From Gracilariopsis chorda (Eukaryota > Rhodophyta > Florideophyceae > Gracilariales > Gracilariaceae), in assembly GCA_003194525.1 (NCBI GenBank), contig NBIV01000076.1, forward strand, positions 62,001 to 126,000: a stretch of 64,000 nt of DNA. The letters are read 5' to 3'. The position numbers were made by a program, and so were the translations under genes. The notes below the pieces were generated by a model that saw only the letters and a list, made by a program, of their open reading frames with translations, ran no database searches and had not been told where the DNA came from. Shown here in pieces: positions 32,601-42,290 of this stretch; the stretch's first letter is position 1, and each line of letters opens with the position of its first letter.

Positions 32601-33285
32601 GGAACCAGGATTCTCGGATGAAACCAGTGGCGATGGAGTCTATAGCAATTTGCTCGCAGTGCAATCATCAACCGCAGGAGAAGTGTTTGGGTTCAGAGCG
32701 GTGCCTGTGATTTCGGGCAACCCAGTGGGAACGTCACTTCTGGCGGTAACAGTTCCGACAGCAGTAAGGTCGTATTCATCGCAGTCCGGTATCGGTGTGG
32801 TGGTCGACAGTAACATAACATCGGTTTCCGTCCCGAACCAACAATTCGAAGCATATGATCTGGTAGTAAAATATACTTGGGGCTCGGATCAATCCGACTT
32901 GGACACGGGGACACGCTTTCTGGACGGAATAGTAGGGTTCAGATGTTCCCCTAGTGGGCAGTTCATGACTTTCAGCGGAGATAATACTGGAACTGGAGGC
33001 AGTGAAACCATTGTTGTGAGGGTGAATGCAGCACGCGCTCAAGGACTGTGGACGAGTTCGACTAATGTGACAGCGAATGCTGGGTGGTACCGCAGAGCAC
33101 AGGGCCCTGCCACGCTGAGAGTATTCTTAAGAGAGAACGATACACTGAGCGAAGTGTCTGGGTCTGGTTTGTCGTCTGTGGTCTCTCCTGGTGTGCAGAG
33201 TAACTGTGCATCAACTCTGGTTGGTACAGTTAACATCGATGTTGGAGTTAACGACACTACGGTGTCACTTGTATCACAGCCTTAG
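29641..33285 (+). CDS. Secreted vWD-domain protein with two Pro-Ser/Thr linkers
   Basis: A 1214-residue protein in one exon, probably an extracellular matrix or wall component. Residues 1-24 are a signal peptide (hydrophobic F-V-L-V-V-V-L-F, cut near V-E-A-Q). A short basic cysteine-rich segment follows (about 25-80), then a Pro-Ser linker (81-100). A large domain of about 500 residues with few cysteines and no family I recognise is followed by a cysteine cluster near 570-610. A second linker of Pro-Thr-Ser repeats (about 611-645) leads to a von Willebrand type D domain from about 650, with D-P-H-I-R-T-F-D-G and, at 801-809, V-G-L-L-G-S-P-N-N. A C8-like cysteine segment and a C-terminal beta-rich domain (about 910-1214) end it. 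Many N-x-S/T sites fit secretion. No membrane anchor is seen. vWD domains in other proteins support disulfide-linked assembly; that role here is inferred. Confidence 0.9.
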   Translation: MITGRVIFVLVVVLFSNVLTVVEAQPQRRRVSCPHICFPRFAHGRRFASKLCSRPRYRSDCVVRSCTVFRRHIRGFACARPLPSPSPSSSPSPSPTASPEPSFSDLTFRTGPLSSSALVSSTDAESDDQYSFSFNGTLNANGVVSLDAVAFAIDSVECTEEGTIRIKTLSDVALTQSLEQMYPNNSVLVISRALFGECTLLPNEVSEDVPDSDRSREFADTYLIVESVTGSPTDAFIRGTPTGFFALFDTANLQVSRIAPAANSTALAPVTRPFKVAAQANVFSLGPLQVEAKVSARDNGNFDVLEADWGLGGLNIEFRVTTDVSVEAELGAKLAVGSPTIPLKSFSLVSVPIYGIPEFALFNRLDDRIGNWSLPNFKLGVFFEIPLVLSIRGEIGIELDAKATGTYNFGRKQLVYFAKGPFTNLDVGVREEANEPASTSFTFNPPRDGIFGDSPVALSVTAFAGIRPQIALYAAILNARLSGDAGVEIEAKTALTNAFPPAPGGVATFGQCETCHKVEVKGDAVLGNIGVFAKLGLETPPVNIFGRSFSIPVAVKLFTLTLPGNPSLRSTLVQACYVPEFGDNTELCGQQECCDSEIEECVTTDSGEKQCSASPSPSITPSPTPTNSPTTTPTPTPSPTPDDGSTSNMYTDPHIRTFDGLSYDCQASGEFIIVQSRSLGLEIQARYSGPNFRGSVTTGIVVRQRGFPTVQMSMAQVNGSLSTSISGCPVSLFVNGAERNVTDNVGDGNADVSLSGSRVIIRLLSGVRLTFRPRRSSFFGCYFEGLETFLPRDIVDSGSVVGLLGSPNNNFGDDWMKRSGEIVPLPNSSSDRIFAPAYNYCTQNWCIRNASESLFVYEQGLNHTSFDLCGVPFGSPIDLNSASPELVALCGEDRACLVDGLVGDIDDAASSLQAQAEADTRSSRVAALKFEPAVVAVNTAVNVLIMLNTTKIANSLPDGLQNFALFRVDPVTGNPGSAPIISLEDNGEPGFSDETSGDGVYSNLLAVQSSTAGEVFGFRAVPVISGNPVGTSLLAVTVPTAVRSYSSQSGIGVVVDSNITSVSVPNQQFEAYDLVVKYTWGSDQSDLDTGTRFLDGIVGFRCSPSGQFMTFSGDNTGTGGSETIVVRVNAARAQGLWTSSTNVTANAGWYRRAQGPATLRVFLRENDTLSEVSGSGLSSVVSPGVQSNCASTLVGTVNIDVGVNDTTVSLVSQP

Positions 33286-36200
33286 GGCAGGTATCTCCTT
33301 CATTGGTCGAACATAATGTATGTGCTGTAAACTTTGTATGATGGGGCAATCATGTCGTGATGAGATGATTACTCCTCAAACTTCTTTTGTTGTGCGTTTC
33401 TACTGGAGAGCCGACAGCAAGCAGATCGCATGGATTCTTTGAGGCGACCACAGCTGGCTACAAATCACTGATGATCACCATCTTCCACTTAGAAATAGCG
33501 TAGGTTGCATGGTTTCCATTTGAATATTCCCTCACCTTCTCTTCCATGTGCTTTGTAAGAGCCCAGTTAGGTATAAGTTGCCTTTGCCAAGCACTACGCA
33601 TGTGCATCTCTGTGAGAAATGGTTCAATGTCCCTTTGCTCTCCAGAAAGGGTTCGAAACACTTGGCTTTTATGTCTCCAGGTCCCTTACACCTAACAAGC
33701 GTCCCCTTCTCTCGAAGGAATTGAAACTGAGCGAATGAGCGACAGCATGCCAAGAAGGTCGGTGTCATCTAGCTAACTCGAACATCAAAAGACACAAAAT
33801 CACGTTGGTTATGAGTAGTGCAGTTCTTGATGGCCGCGATAGGTGCACGTACACAAACGACGCTGACAAGACAAGAAATTGTTGTTTGGAACTAACAAAT
33901 CACGAAAACTTCATCGACTTGCTATTCCTGGATAGCTCAGCATTCTGTCCAGTAAAATTATGTGAAGGCTTCCGAGATTGAAGGAGGACACCACTGCGCT
34001 TGAGGTCGATCGTAGTGATGTTGGGTCGAACACGTTTCCTTTGATGACAATTTAAGAGTTGTTTCACAGATCGAAGTTCTCGATGGGTTTTATCCTTCTG
34101 TGTAAAGTCCGCGAAACCCTCCGTTTCCCCTGAATGATTGGCGGAGATCTCTCCAAAGAGTGCGCCAGAATCAGGAGAGCACAGTTACAAACCGATACGC
34201 ATACGCAACAGCTTAGTATGTCGGAGCGTGGTCTGTCAATGATGCGAATTTGGGCACAACAATTCGCAGGTAGCAGAGAGTTGGGGAAGGTATTTATTTG
34301 TGTATTCGGACGGCACACGTTATGGCAAGAGAATCATAGGAGTGAAAACAAATTCGCTTCAGACTGGAAAAATGGTTCATAGCAGAGCCACCGGGTTAAA
34401 AGAAGAATGTCATGGAGTTGGTCGGAATCATAGGAAGATGGCGCATTCGTTGGAACAAAATCAGACTCTCGGCCGTTGCCAATGGCAGTAGCTGTGTCGT
34501 TGGCACCCTGTGTCAAAAGGAGCAACTTGGTGCAGGCGTTGACTCTTGACGATGAGTGTGAACGTAAATCATTGGACCGAGTACAAAGGTATGACCCAAA
34601 ATTACTCTGGCAATGACATGATCCAATAGCATCGTACAACATTCAGGTTTTTCAGTTGTGGCTTCAACGTTAACGTGTACAGGCTGTGTACAGGCTGTGT
34701 ATGGGCCGTGTCCGTTAGTGGATGTGGTGATTGGCTGTCATCTCGTCAGCTCTGATCAAAATATCTCGCAACGTCCAATGGGCACTCGTCAGACACATCA
34801 AATCCGCCTTTAATTCCATCCTGAACTCTGAGCAGCCAACCATCACTTGGGCGCCTCGACAAAAATGCAGTGGCTTTTCCTGACCGGACGCACGTGCCGC
34901 TTCGCTGCCGAAACGTCGGCGCACCCTTCCTATGAACACAGCGAAGCGTTCCGTCCATCGGCACCGATCGTCGTGGCAAAGTGGCCGCGTTGACGGCGTA
35001 CAACCTGCGCGTTGTACGCTGACGACGTACATGGGTAGCGTTGGCGTGCCGTCCCGCCTCCCCCCAGCGCATTGCCTTCACGTGCCATCACGCCCTTGGC
35101 CAACGTGTGCGCGAACTTGAGTGAGTTGCGAATCATTCCCAGACCGGGGTGTTCAACCTGCCTCCAGAGCACTCACGAGCATTCAGAGTTTTTGAGTTAT
35201 TGGTAGGGTAAAAAGGTTAGCGATTACCTTCCTCACACTCAGCACAGACCCCCTATAGTGTACTTAGGACTGCCCCTTCGTGGACCTTGCCAAAAAGTGC
35301 ACCTTCATCGCTTTGGTGCAACCTCAGTCTACATGTTCAGTATCTTCCTTTTGGGACTGAGACGGGAAGTTGTCTTAGCGTGTATGCTTTGTTGGAGATC
35401 TCACCTTCTGGCACCACTTTTCTAAGCCCTTCCTTCACCGATCTTGCCGTCGTTCTTGCTCAGGCATTGCGCTGTGTGCCAACTGTTTCTATCCGTCAGG
35501 CTAATCCCTGAGACGGTCACAAACAACACTCTTGGCCTAACACAACAGCGACACCGCTTGCAAAACCATTCTCCGCCCGTTGCTCACAGCTATACCGTGC
35601 TGTTCGTGCACGTTTCCGAAACGTGCTTCGTCATTTTTACGCTACGTCATGCGGATGGTCGTCCACATAAAACATTTCCTTGACTGCCGTGGTTGTCGTT
35701 ATGGGCCACCCGGTGCGGATTCCGGATGGGAACCAAACCCACAAGTACACATTCATCACACAGTGTCCCCCTTTCATCAACGCAGGTCATGCATCCTGTA
35801 CAACATCGTGTATAATCGCAAACGCCCAGAACCTCCAACAGCTACAGCCGCCTTCAACAAAGACCCAACGCATTCCCACTTTCATATCATTGCAAATATT
35901 TCTTTCCTGTCTACAACTTGATACCCGCTGTGAAACATAAAGGGTATCTCCCCAGCAAAGAGCTCTCTGTTGCTTTCATACAACTTGCGTTATCCGAAGG
36001 ATGCATTGCCAACCGTCGCACCCAAAGCAGTTACCCATCATTACTGACCGCTTTGTGTTCTGCCCAGCGTGATTTTCATTGTAGTTAAGACCCTGTCTAT
36101 AACGGCTGACCACACCAATGGTCAGGACGTCCACCATGGCACAAAGCCCTTCACCACTTCGCGATCACCTTAAAACGGCAGTTCCAAACACCGACCAGCA

Positions 36201-36360
36201 GCCCTGCGCTGTGCTCTCCATTCTCACATGCACAACTTGAGTGGACATCTAGAGTCACAACTTTCGCATTCCTGAGTACTCATCTGTACAATCACAAGCT
36301 ACTTTCTTGCTTTGGTCCCACAGCTCATTCTTCTTCCACTTTTCACTCACGGTATACGAT
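33286..36360. other. Intergenic region between vWD and glycosyltransferase genes
   Basis: About 3 kb without a gene I can support. Minus-strand open frames (for example 34930-35172 and 33532-33768) show no motif. A short tandem of GTGTACAGGCT lies at 34676-34700. The last 600 bases before the glycosyltransferase have C- and T-rich runs typical of a leader but no clear TATA box. Confidence 0.4.
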
Positions 36361-38679
36361 ATGGAGGAAGATCTTGAAAAGGCAACACGCCAATGGAAAG
36401 CTGGGGGAGGTCATAGAGGAACGAAGCCTATCAAACCCCTTCTTCCCGGTCAGTGGACACCCAGAATGCCCTGTCATTGGATGGAGCAAACCCCCTCCAC
36501 CAAGCGTCGCATCATTTTTTATCGCGTTCTGTTTTTTGTTCAGCTTGCAGTCGGTATTACGTACATACAATACCGGGCTCGACGAACGATCGCAATCTTT
36601 GATAGGTCTCGAACAGTGCCATACATGATCTACCAAATATTCTTTCTTGTCCTTGAATCCATCTCCATTTCCTCCGTCATTTTCGAAATCCTTGAAGTTT
36701 GGAATATTTGCAAACGTAACTGCATTGATCTCAAGCAAATCCCATCCAACCTTATCAAGTCACACTTCACCCATCCTTCGCATCTCCGTCTGAACAGTGA
36801 CCAGGCCAAATACCCTTCCGTTGGGGTCTTCATCCCATGTTATAACGAGGAGGTCGACCTCGTTCGTCAAACGGTACTCGGAGCTCTTAACATTGAGTAT
36901 CCCAAGCAACTGCTGAGAGTATATCTTTGTGACGATGGGCAAGATTCTCTAAAAAAGGCAATGATTTCGAAGCTCGCAAGACATCATAAAAACTTGTTCT
37001 ACATTACAAGACCGGAGCACACGCACGCCAAAGCAGGAAATCTGAACTATGCTCTCGAGGGAACGCATAGCGACTTGGTGGCAACGTTGGATGCTGATTT
37101 CGTACCGAGACCCAACTTTCTCCAACGACTCGTACCGTACTACTTCATATGGAACCCTGACGAAGAGTTGTATGAATTCAACGAAACCTTGGCAGTCGTT
37201 CAGACGCCACAGCATTATCGAAATCTTTCGCCTTACGACAGTGACCCGCTTGACCAACGGTCTACCTTCTTCTTCGAGATCATACTACCAGGCAAGGATT
37301 GGTTCAATGCATCAACCATGATAGGAACCAACAATCTCCTAAGTCGAAAAGCTCTTCGCAAAGCATCTTACTATCCTTACTATTCCATAACTGAAGATAC
37401 TGCTATGACTTTGAAGTTTCATAGCCTCGGATATCGTACATATTTCGTCAACGAATCTCTCGCGACTGGTTTGGCGACAACATCACTCTGGAGCAATTTG
37501 CGACAACGGGCAAGGTGGTTGAAAGGAGATTGGCAGGTTCTCTTTTCCAAGAACGGTCCCCTCTTTGTGAAAGGCTTGACCATTGCACAACGACTTCTAT
37601 ACTTGCATATGGGATTCGGTAGGTTTACGTCGATTGTGTTCTTGTTGTATGACATTGCCACTGTTGCTCTGCTTGTCGTAGGTGTCACACCGTTGGATGT
37701 TAGGTATCCGATCATATTCATAATACATATTGGAAGTCTCCTTCTCATTCAGGTGTTGACTCACTTATTTCTCACTGCTGGGGGAAAGGGACTGAAGAAA
37801 TCGGAATCCGGATACCTGGCATTTGAAGCCATCTTCCGGTATACGACAGTGAAGGGATTGTTTATTTCTTTGTTTAGAGGACAGAAACTGGTTTTCAAGG
37901 TTACTGAGAAGGCAGTCGCACACAACAAGGATACGGACTCCGATGAAGCAGGAGAGGAAACTGAGGAAGATACAGATGACAGCGCGCCAACGTCAGCATC
38001 CACTACCAATACAGAAGGCCTGGACGACTCTTTCACGGCTCTTCAGCTTTCAGAGTCTGTTCCAACGGATTCCCCGGAGCCTAGTGCTAGTTCTATATCT
38101 GGTCATCATACCCCACATGTTGAACAACGCAGTGAGATAGAAGATAGCATCGATCCCAATGCTGACGCTCGCAGCGAAGAAGCGAACACTGACCAGCCAA
38201 GAAGGAGGAAACGTACGACCCAAGAAGTTGCCGAACGTCGACGGGACATTTGGAAAAATCTGAAGAGGGTCTGGTTCAACATGCTGACAGCGACTGTGTT
38301 GATTTTTGCAATAGTATGGGGCATTCTCAACACGGCCACCGTCAATGTTGTTGACACCAGAAACGATAGGACCGTTGGTAATCATGATCTTTTTCCAATG
38401 GCAATGGCTATCGGGTTTGCTGCTTCGAATCTTCTTCCTCACCTACTCGCTATCTACCTCTGTTTCGTTCCATACGTATCAGGATGGATGATGACTGATC
38501 TCGTGCATGGCAGATGCGACCAGTATGCAGTTCATCCGCGATCCGGGAAACTTTTTGTGCCCTGGTCTTTCATTCTTCTCCTGATGTTCAGCAGAATGAC
38601 TTTAGTCTTTGGGTCATTGACATTCCTACTTGTGTACTCGATCTTGTATCCTAATACTCCCACGATCGGACTACCTTGA
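36361..38679 (+). CDS. Cellulose-synthase-like processive glycosyltransferase (family GT2)
   Basis: A 772-residue membrane enzyme, probably adding sugars from a nucleotide sugar to a growing beta-glycan and threading it through the membrane. Numbered from the ATG at 36361, two membrane segments (about 50-72 and 84-112) precede the catalytic domain. The full D, DxD, TED, QxxRW signature is present: C-D-D-G with Asp191, D-A-D at 244-246, T-E-D at 344-346 and Q-R-A-R-W at 382-386. Further membrane segments lie near 423-480 and 640-755. Between them is an acidic, Ser/Thr-rich cytosolic insert of about 100 residues (521-620) ending in a basic patch (R-R-R-K-R). There is no plant-type RING finger and no clear PilZ domain. 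I chose this ATG because the reading frame upstream offers only a TTG. Cellulose is the likely product, but mannan or another beta-glycan is possible. Confidence 0.9.
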   Translation: MEEDLEKATRQWKAGGGHRGTKPIKPLLPGQWTPRMPCHWMEQTPSTKRRIIFYRVLFFVQLAVGITYIQYRARRTIAIFDRSRTVPYMIYQIFFLVLESISISSVIFEILEVWNICKRNCIDLKQIPSNLIKSHFTHPSHLRLNSDQAKYPSVGVFIPCYNEEVDLVRQTVLGALNIEYPKQLLRVYLCDDGQDSLKKAMISKLARHHKNLFYITRPEHTHAKAGNLNYALEGTHSDLVATLDADFVPRPNFLQRLVPYYFIWNPDEELYEFNETLAVVQTPQHYRNLSPYDSDPLDQRSTFFFEIILPGKDWFNASTMIGTNNLLSRKALRKASYYPYYSITEDTAMTLKFHSLGYRTYFVNESLATGLATTSLWSNLRQRARWLKGDWQVLFSKNGPLFVKGLTIAQRLLYLHMGFGRFTSIVFLLYDIATVALLVVGVTPLDVRYPIIFIIHIGSLLLIQVLTHLFLTAGGKGLKKSESGYLAFEAIFRYTTVKGLFISLFRGQKLVFKVTEKAVAHNKDTDSDEAGEETEEDTDDSAPTSASTTNTEGLDDSFTALQLSESVPTDSPEPSASSISGHHTPHVEQRSEIEDSIDPNADARSEEANTDQPRRRKRTTQEVAERRRDIWKNLKRVWFNMLTATVLIFAIVWGILNTATVNVVDTRNDRTVGNHDLFPMAMAIGFAASNLLPHLLAIYLCFVPYVSGWMMTDLVHGRCDQYAVHPRSGKLFVPWSFILLLMFSRMTLVFGSLTFLLVYSILYPNTPTIGLP

Positions 38680-38964
38680 GTTAATAACGCTGATACTAAG
38701 GACGTAAAAAACGCGCTCCAGCAGAACAGTGAGCCACATACTGCCCCTTCGCTTACATGTTTCTACGCATTCCGACAAACGAACAGTTTTGATTCCAAAC
38801 TCTGCACAGGGATCTGAGAAAGGAGAATTCAATTCGACCGTGCCGTAGAGGCGAAATAGAATGATTCCTTAGCTGTGCACATGTATAAACACATCTCTTG
38901 CAGTTCAGGGTAAGTATTTCCATTCTATGCTCTTGAAAAGCTGACGATCAGCTCAAATGTTCAG

Positions 38965-39276
38965 GTGGATGTAACTCTGCAAGATGGCAAATCCATCACT
39001 CAGAGCTGCATGGACCGATATCTTGGCCGGGATTACATTCAAACCCGCTTCAGACTAGCAACCGCACCTTATATGGGAGACGCTAAATGTGAGGTATTTT
39101 CTCTCCAGGTGCAGCTACCGGAAACTGGACTGACATTTTCAAAAGAGCTACACAACTTTCACTCTCCCATCTGCGCTTCATTCTTTGTCTCATCTCTCCC
39201 AAAAAGGGATGAGCTTATCATACCAGAGCTCTTAAATGCTGCCCATCCGTCTGTGAGTGGTTGCCCGGTCGAATAG
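38965..39276 (+). CDS. Small hypothetical open frame, possibly retroelement debris
   Basis: About 103 residues in a single frame, starting M-D-V-T-L-Q-D-G-K. It has no signal peptide or membrane segment and one pair of cysteines. A region R-D-Y-I-Q-T-R-F-R-L-A-T-A-P followed by P-K-R-D-E-L-I-I-P-E-L has a retropepsin-like flavour (a beta-strand-rich D/G stretch before an L-I-I-P run), but no D-T/S-G triad is present. I do not recognise the family, and it may not be a real gene. Confidence 0.25.
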   Translation: MDVTLQDGKSITQSCMDRYLGRDYIQTRFRLATAPYMGDAKCEVFSLQVQLPETGLTFSKELHNFHSPICASFFVSSLPKRDELIIPELLNAAHPSVSGCPVE

Positions 39277-39854
39277 TCCATATCGAATTCCAAAGAAATT
39301 ATCAGTACCAGCCGGTTGTACCGAGGTGAAAAAAGTGTGGTCCCTCCGACCCCATGTGAGCTGGGTTTCTACTCACTCGTAGAGATTGATACAAAGACGT
39401 GTATTAAGGATTCGGAGCGGAATCTGAACAAGGAAACAGAGTAACTTTAGATAAAGAGCAGTCGATCTCAGGAACTGAAAGAGTCTGGCTTCAGTTCAGG
39501 TCCCCAGAACACGGGTTACTAATAGACAAGGAACAAATACCCAATACTGACTAGCATTCTAGGTAAGGTTGAAACCTAAAGTAGCATCACAGACTCAGAA
39601 GAGTCCGACTGATTCAACGAACTAAAAAGGGCTCAGGCACATGCATTCGGATTTGGCGCAAGCCAAAAGCAGCAAAATAGGTTGCGAAGAAACCAAGCAA
39701 CCACTTCAGACAATCTTCATAATGTGCTACAGAACTTCGAGGGTTTTGGACCTACGATGAAAGAGTTATCAAGCTTGCGTGCGAGCGGTGTGCTCATGCG
39801 AGCGGTGTGCTGATTCCCGTTTCCTTGTACAAGGTAGTGAATCGAGTGGAAGAG

Positions 39855-39941
39855 TGGCAGGCCGGGGTTCGAGAACCCTGAATCTCGAGTCCGCACAAAG
39901 AAGCACACGAAGGTGCTTCCCGATTGAGCTATGGCCGCTCA
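39855..39941 (-). tRNA. tRNA-like sequence (pseudo-tRNA or SINE head)
   Basis: On the minus strand TAGCTCAATCGGG (39919-39931) matches the polymerase III A box, and GGTTCTCGAACCC (39865-39877) resembles a B box, with tRNA-like spacing of about 42 bases. It is preceded by GCGGCCA and ends near GGCCTGCCA. The acceptor stem pairs poorly, and the anticodon region forms a different hairpin (AAGCAC...GTGCTT). It is therefore more likely a decayed tRNA or the head of a tRNA-derived SINE than a working tRNA gene. Confidence 0.3.
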
Positions 39942-40598
39942 CCGTGTGGTGACCCCAAGCCACACCGCCGCAGATGATGTTATCATGACTCTCTGTGACT
40001 GCCATTTGCAGCTGACAGCACCACAAAGCTGTAACATAAGTTGTTTATGATAGTTGATGTTGGATAAATGATGTCGGGATACTTTGATGATGTCCTGTGC
40101 CAAGAACATGATAGTACTTGTAGATTATCTAAACCCTGAAAGCAGATAACATTGTTAGGTGGATTGTGCCAAAAGAGGCGTTATGAATTCAATTATTCTT
40201 TCTGAATCACGAAGACCATGGGGGCCAAAGAAGACTGACCAAAAATCAAGCGAAGTACGTAAAGAGTAACCGTAACCAATATAAGGATATCTCCATGTCA
40301 AGATGACTCTAGATATGTAGCAGGAAGCCTTTTCTCCAAAATAGGTACACATTGACTTCCTCTAAACCCCATGCCGCACGAGTGTTTGGCAACGAGCATT
40401 ACCAGGCGTAGCTCAAAGTCAAAAGCATGGTCTCAAAATGAGAGTTGTACGCCCGTTCTCGGCTTGATGATGCCAATGAAACTTTGTTTCATAACAGTGT
40501 CGTGAATTTGATATCCAGAAAGTTGTCCTGATCTATGTAAGGCTCTTTCTACGTATGGACAAGGACAAGAAACCTATCTTTCCATTGTCCACGATTTT

Positions 40599-40620
40599 GG
40601 GGTCGCTTTTGAGCGACCCC
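40599..40620. repeat. Perfect 8-bp stem hairpin
   Basis: GGGGTCGC-TTTTGA-GCGACCCC. It resembles a bacterial terminator without a T tract, but the setting is eukaryotic. It lies about 150 bases beyond the stop of the minus-strand methyltransferase and may affect its 3' end, or may be chance. Confidence 0.6.
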
Positions 40621-40773
40621 ACGGAAGAGACACTTCGAAACCGTTCTACAGTATCTGATTTGTTTTTAAATTTTCGCCTAGTGAACATGAATTATTTTTG
40701 ATTCTTTTCCTGGTGCAGGGCCAAAACGCATGTCCATGTCCATATGTAGAAAGGGCCTAAGGCTCAGTACTTT

Positions 40774-41661
40774 TCATGAGCAGCGATTACGCGGTGTAAA
40801 TTCTCGATTACCATCACCGCGAGGATGTGCTTCCAACATTGCAAATACACCTCCGGGGCGGAGCACGCGGAAAACCTCGGCAACTACTGCAATCGTGGCT
40901 GAATCCGGCAACTCATGTTTCATCACCTGTATAGTATATAAGTCGAGGCTGTCATCTGGAAAGATGGTGTTCTTCCCAAGACCATGGATGTACTCAACAG
41001 AGATTTTTGGTGTGCCTGTTTTCATAGCATCAGCTTCAGCCTGGAATACTTCTGCGACAGCAAAAAAGTAATGAAAAGGATCTACAGCTTTCATGCGCAG
41101 TAAAGGTAGCTCCTTACCGTACAGGCCCATGATTAGAGATGCAATGTCCCTTGTAGAAAGATCCACACCACAACCGACATCAGCAATGTCAAGTTGCGGA
41201 TTCAGATCCCAAGCTTGCGGCGCGTGATTCATGATGAAACGGAAAAACATGGCACGCATTCTATCGAAGGCTACTCGAGCTTGAAGATGGTCGTAGAGCC
41301 GCTTGCACACCGACAATGTGGCTGATCTGACCTCAAATGCCGGTAGCCAACCGAGATTGCCCTCCGGGTACGCGTGGAAGGATTTGGTGTAGTATGGCGG
41401 ATGGGTGAGTTCATCATTCGCAACGGCGGCGAGGACTTGTTTGCGCTTTAAGGAGACAACTGGAATTAAGGTATTTACAGCAGAGGCTTCTCCTTGCCAG
41501 TCGATCACCGATCGCTCGGCTCTTGTGATGAAAATTTGGCGGGCACCAAACCGAAGTTCATCCTCGAGAGCTGGAAAAATGGTGATGCAGTTGACGATAC
41601 ATGAAAAGGGACCAGTGTTAATCCAGCCCGGGGCTTCGGGAACGCTGGTTGACCGGAGGAA
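40774..41661 (-). CDS. SAM-dependent methyltransferase-like protein
   Basis: A minus-strand frame open from 41661 to a stop at 40774, nearly 300 residues. The Rossmann-type methyltransferase core is clear. L-D-I-A-D-V-G-C-G-V-D is motif I, which binds S-adenosylmethionine (codons at about 41161-41196). D-S-L-D-L-Y-T-I-Q-V-M-K-H is the motif IV region, and V-L-R-P-G-G-V-F-A-M-L-E is the post-IV loop. The substrate cannot be told. There is no ATG between the upstream stop (41662-41664) and the domain; only a GTG occurs at 41508. The true start is therefore missing: it may lie in an upstream exon, or the gene may be truncated at its 5' end. The C-terminus also ends soon after the post-motif IV strand. 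Confidence 0.7.
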   Translation of the reverse strand, partial: FLRSTSVPEAPGWINTGPFSCIVNCITIFPALEDELRFGARQIFITRAERSVIDWQGEASAVNTLIPVVSLKRKQVLAAVANDELTHPPYYTKSFHAYPEGNLGWLPAFEVRSATLSVCKRLYDHLQARVAFDRMRAMFFRFIMNHAPQAWDLNPQLDIADVGCGVDLSTRDIASLIMGLYGKELPLLRMKAVDPFHYFFAVAEVFQAEADAMKTGTPKISVEYIHGLGKNTIFPDDSLDLYTIQVMKHELPDSATIAVVAEVFRVLRPGGVFAMLEAHPRGDGNREFTPRNRCS

Positions 41662-42184
41662 TTACTTTGGCTCGGGACGATCGTTGCCGGGAGGAATGAC
41701 TTTAGTTCGAGACTTGGAAAAGGAAATATTGGTTGCGCTGAGAGCGTGTAGCAGCGGTGCGGTCTTCCCGTGGAAGCTTGGTGCTTATCTTTCCATGTCC
41801 CGAGATAGTAGCTAGTGAGCGCAACACGGCTGCTGCAAGGTGAGAGCAAGCAGCAGTCATCGGTTACATTCCGGGGACATGAATAGAGATTGGTACTATG
41901 GGACAGAGAGAACCTTTCTTTCCGAGGAGCTTACGTACATAAAGTTTAGCATGCTAGACGAAGAAAAGCTCCCCTGTAGAGTTAGATTCTACCACAATGC
42001 CGTAATCAGGTAATGTGTGCCCACAAAAAAGAAGAAGAAGAAGCGGTGCATGGTAGCAAATAGAACCGAGGGGAACATTGTTGAGGCTTTTCTGAGATGG
42101 TAGAACAAATTGTGGGAGCAAAGCTGGTGATGACATCATGGAGGGAGAGGAGATGACTAAGAAGAAGACAGGAAGGGGTGAGAA

Positions 42185-42290
42185 CTTAATGAGTACCACA
42201 GAGTTGCTGCGATGATGCTCACTAATAAGTATATGTACTGGTTACTTGCGTTGCTTTAGATATGAAAAGCCATTCCATTGCATTGACGCA
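42185..42290. repeat. Dispersed repeat, copy 1
   Basis: ACTTAATGAG...GCTGCGATGATGCTCACTAATA...TTGCGTTGCTTTAGATATG matches 46135-46245 at most positions in the same direction. The pair spans the knottin gene. The nature of the repeat is unknown. Confidence 0.55.

Larger units (their letters stand above)
38680..40773. other. Intergenic region with a tRNA-like block and small repeats
   Basis: Holds one small open frame (38965-39276), a tRNA-like sequence (39855-39941), a 16-bp tandem duplication TGCGAGCGGTGTGCTC (about 39779-39809) and a hairpin at 40599-40620. A stretch at about 39420-39780 reads as an eroded coding sequence without a recognisable family. Confidence 0.45.

Noticed and set aside
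34930..35172. 80-residue minus-strand frame with basic composition
   Set aside because: No homologous motif recognised and several competing frames over the same bases.
36307..36360. Upstream extension of the glycosyltransferase to a TTG
   Set aside because: Nuclear eukaryotic genes start at ATG; the ATG at 36361 directly precedes a normal cytosolic N-terminus.
40599..40620. Bacterial intrinsic terminator
   Set aside because: No T tract follows and everything around is eukaryotic; kept only as a hairpin.
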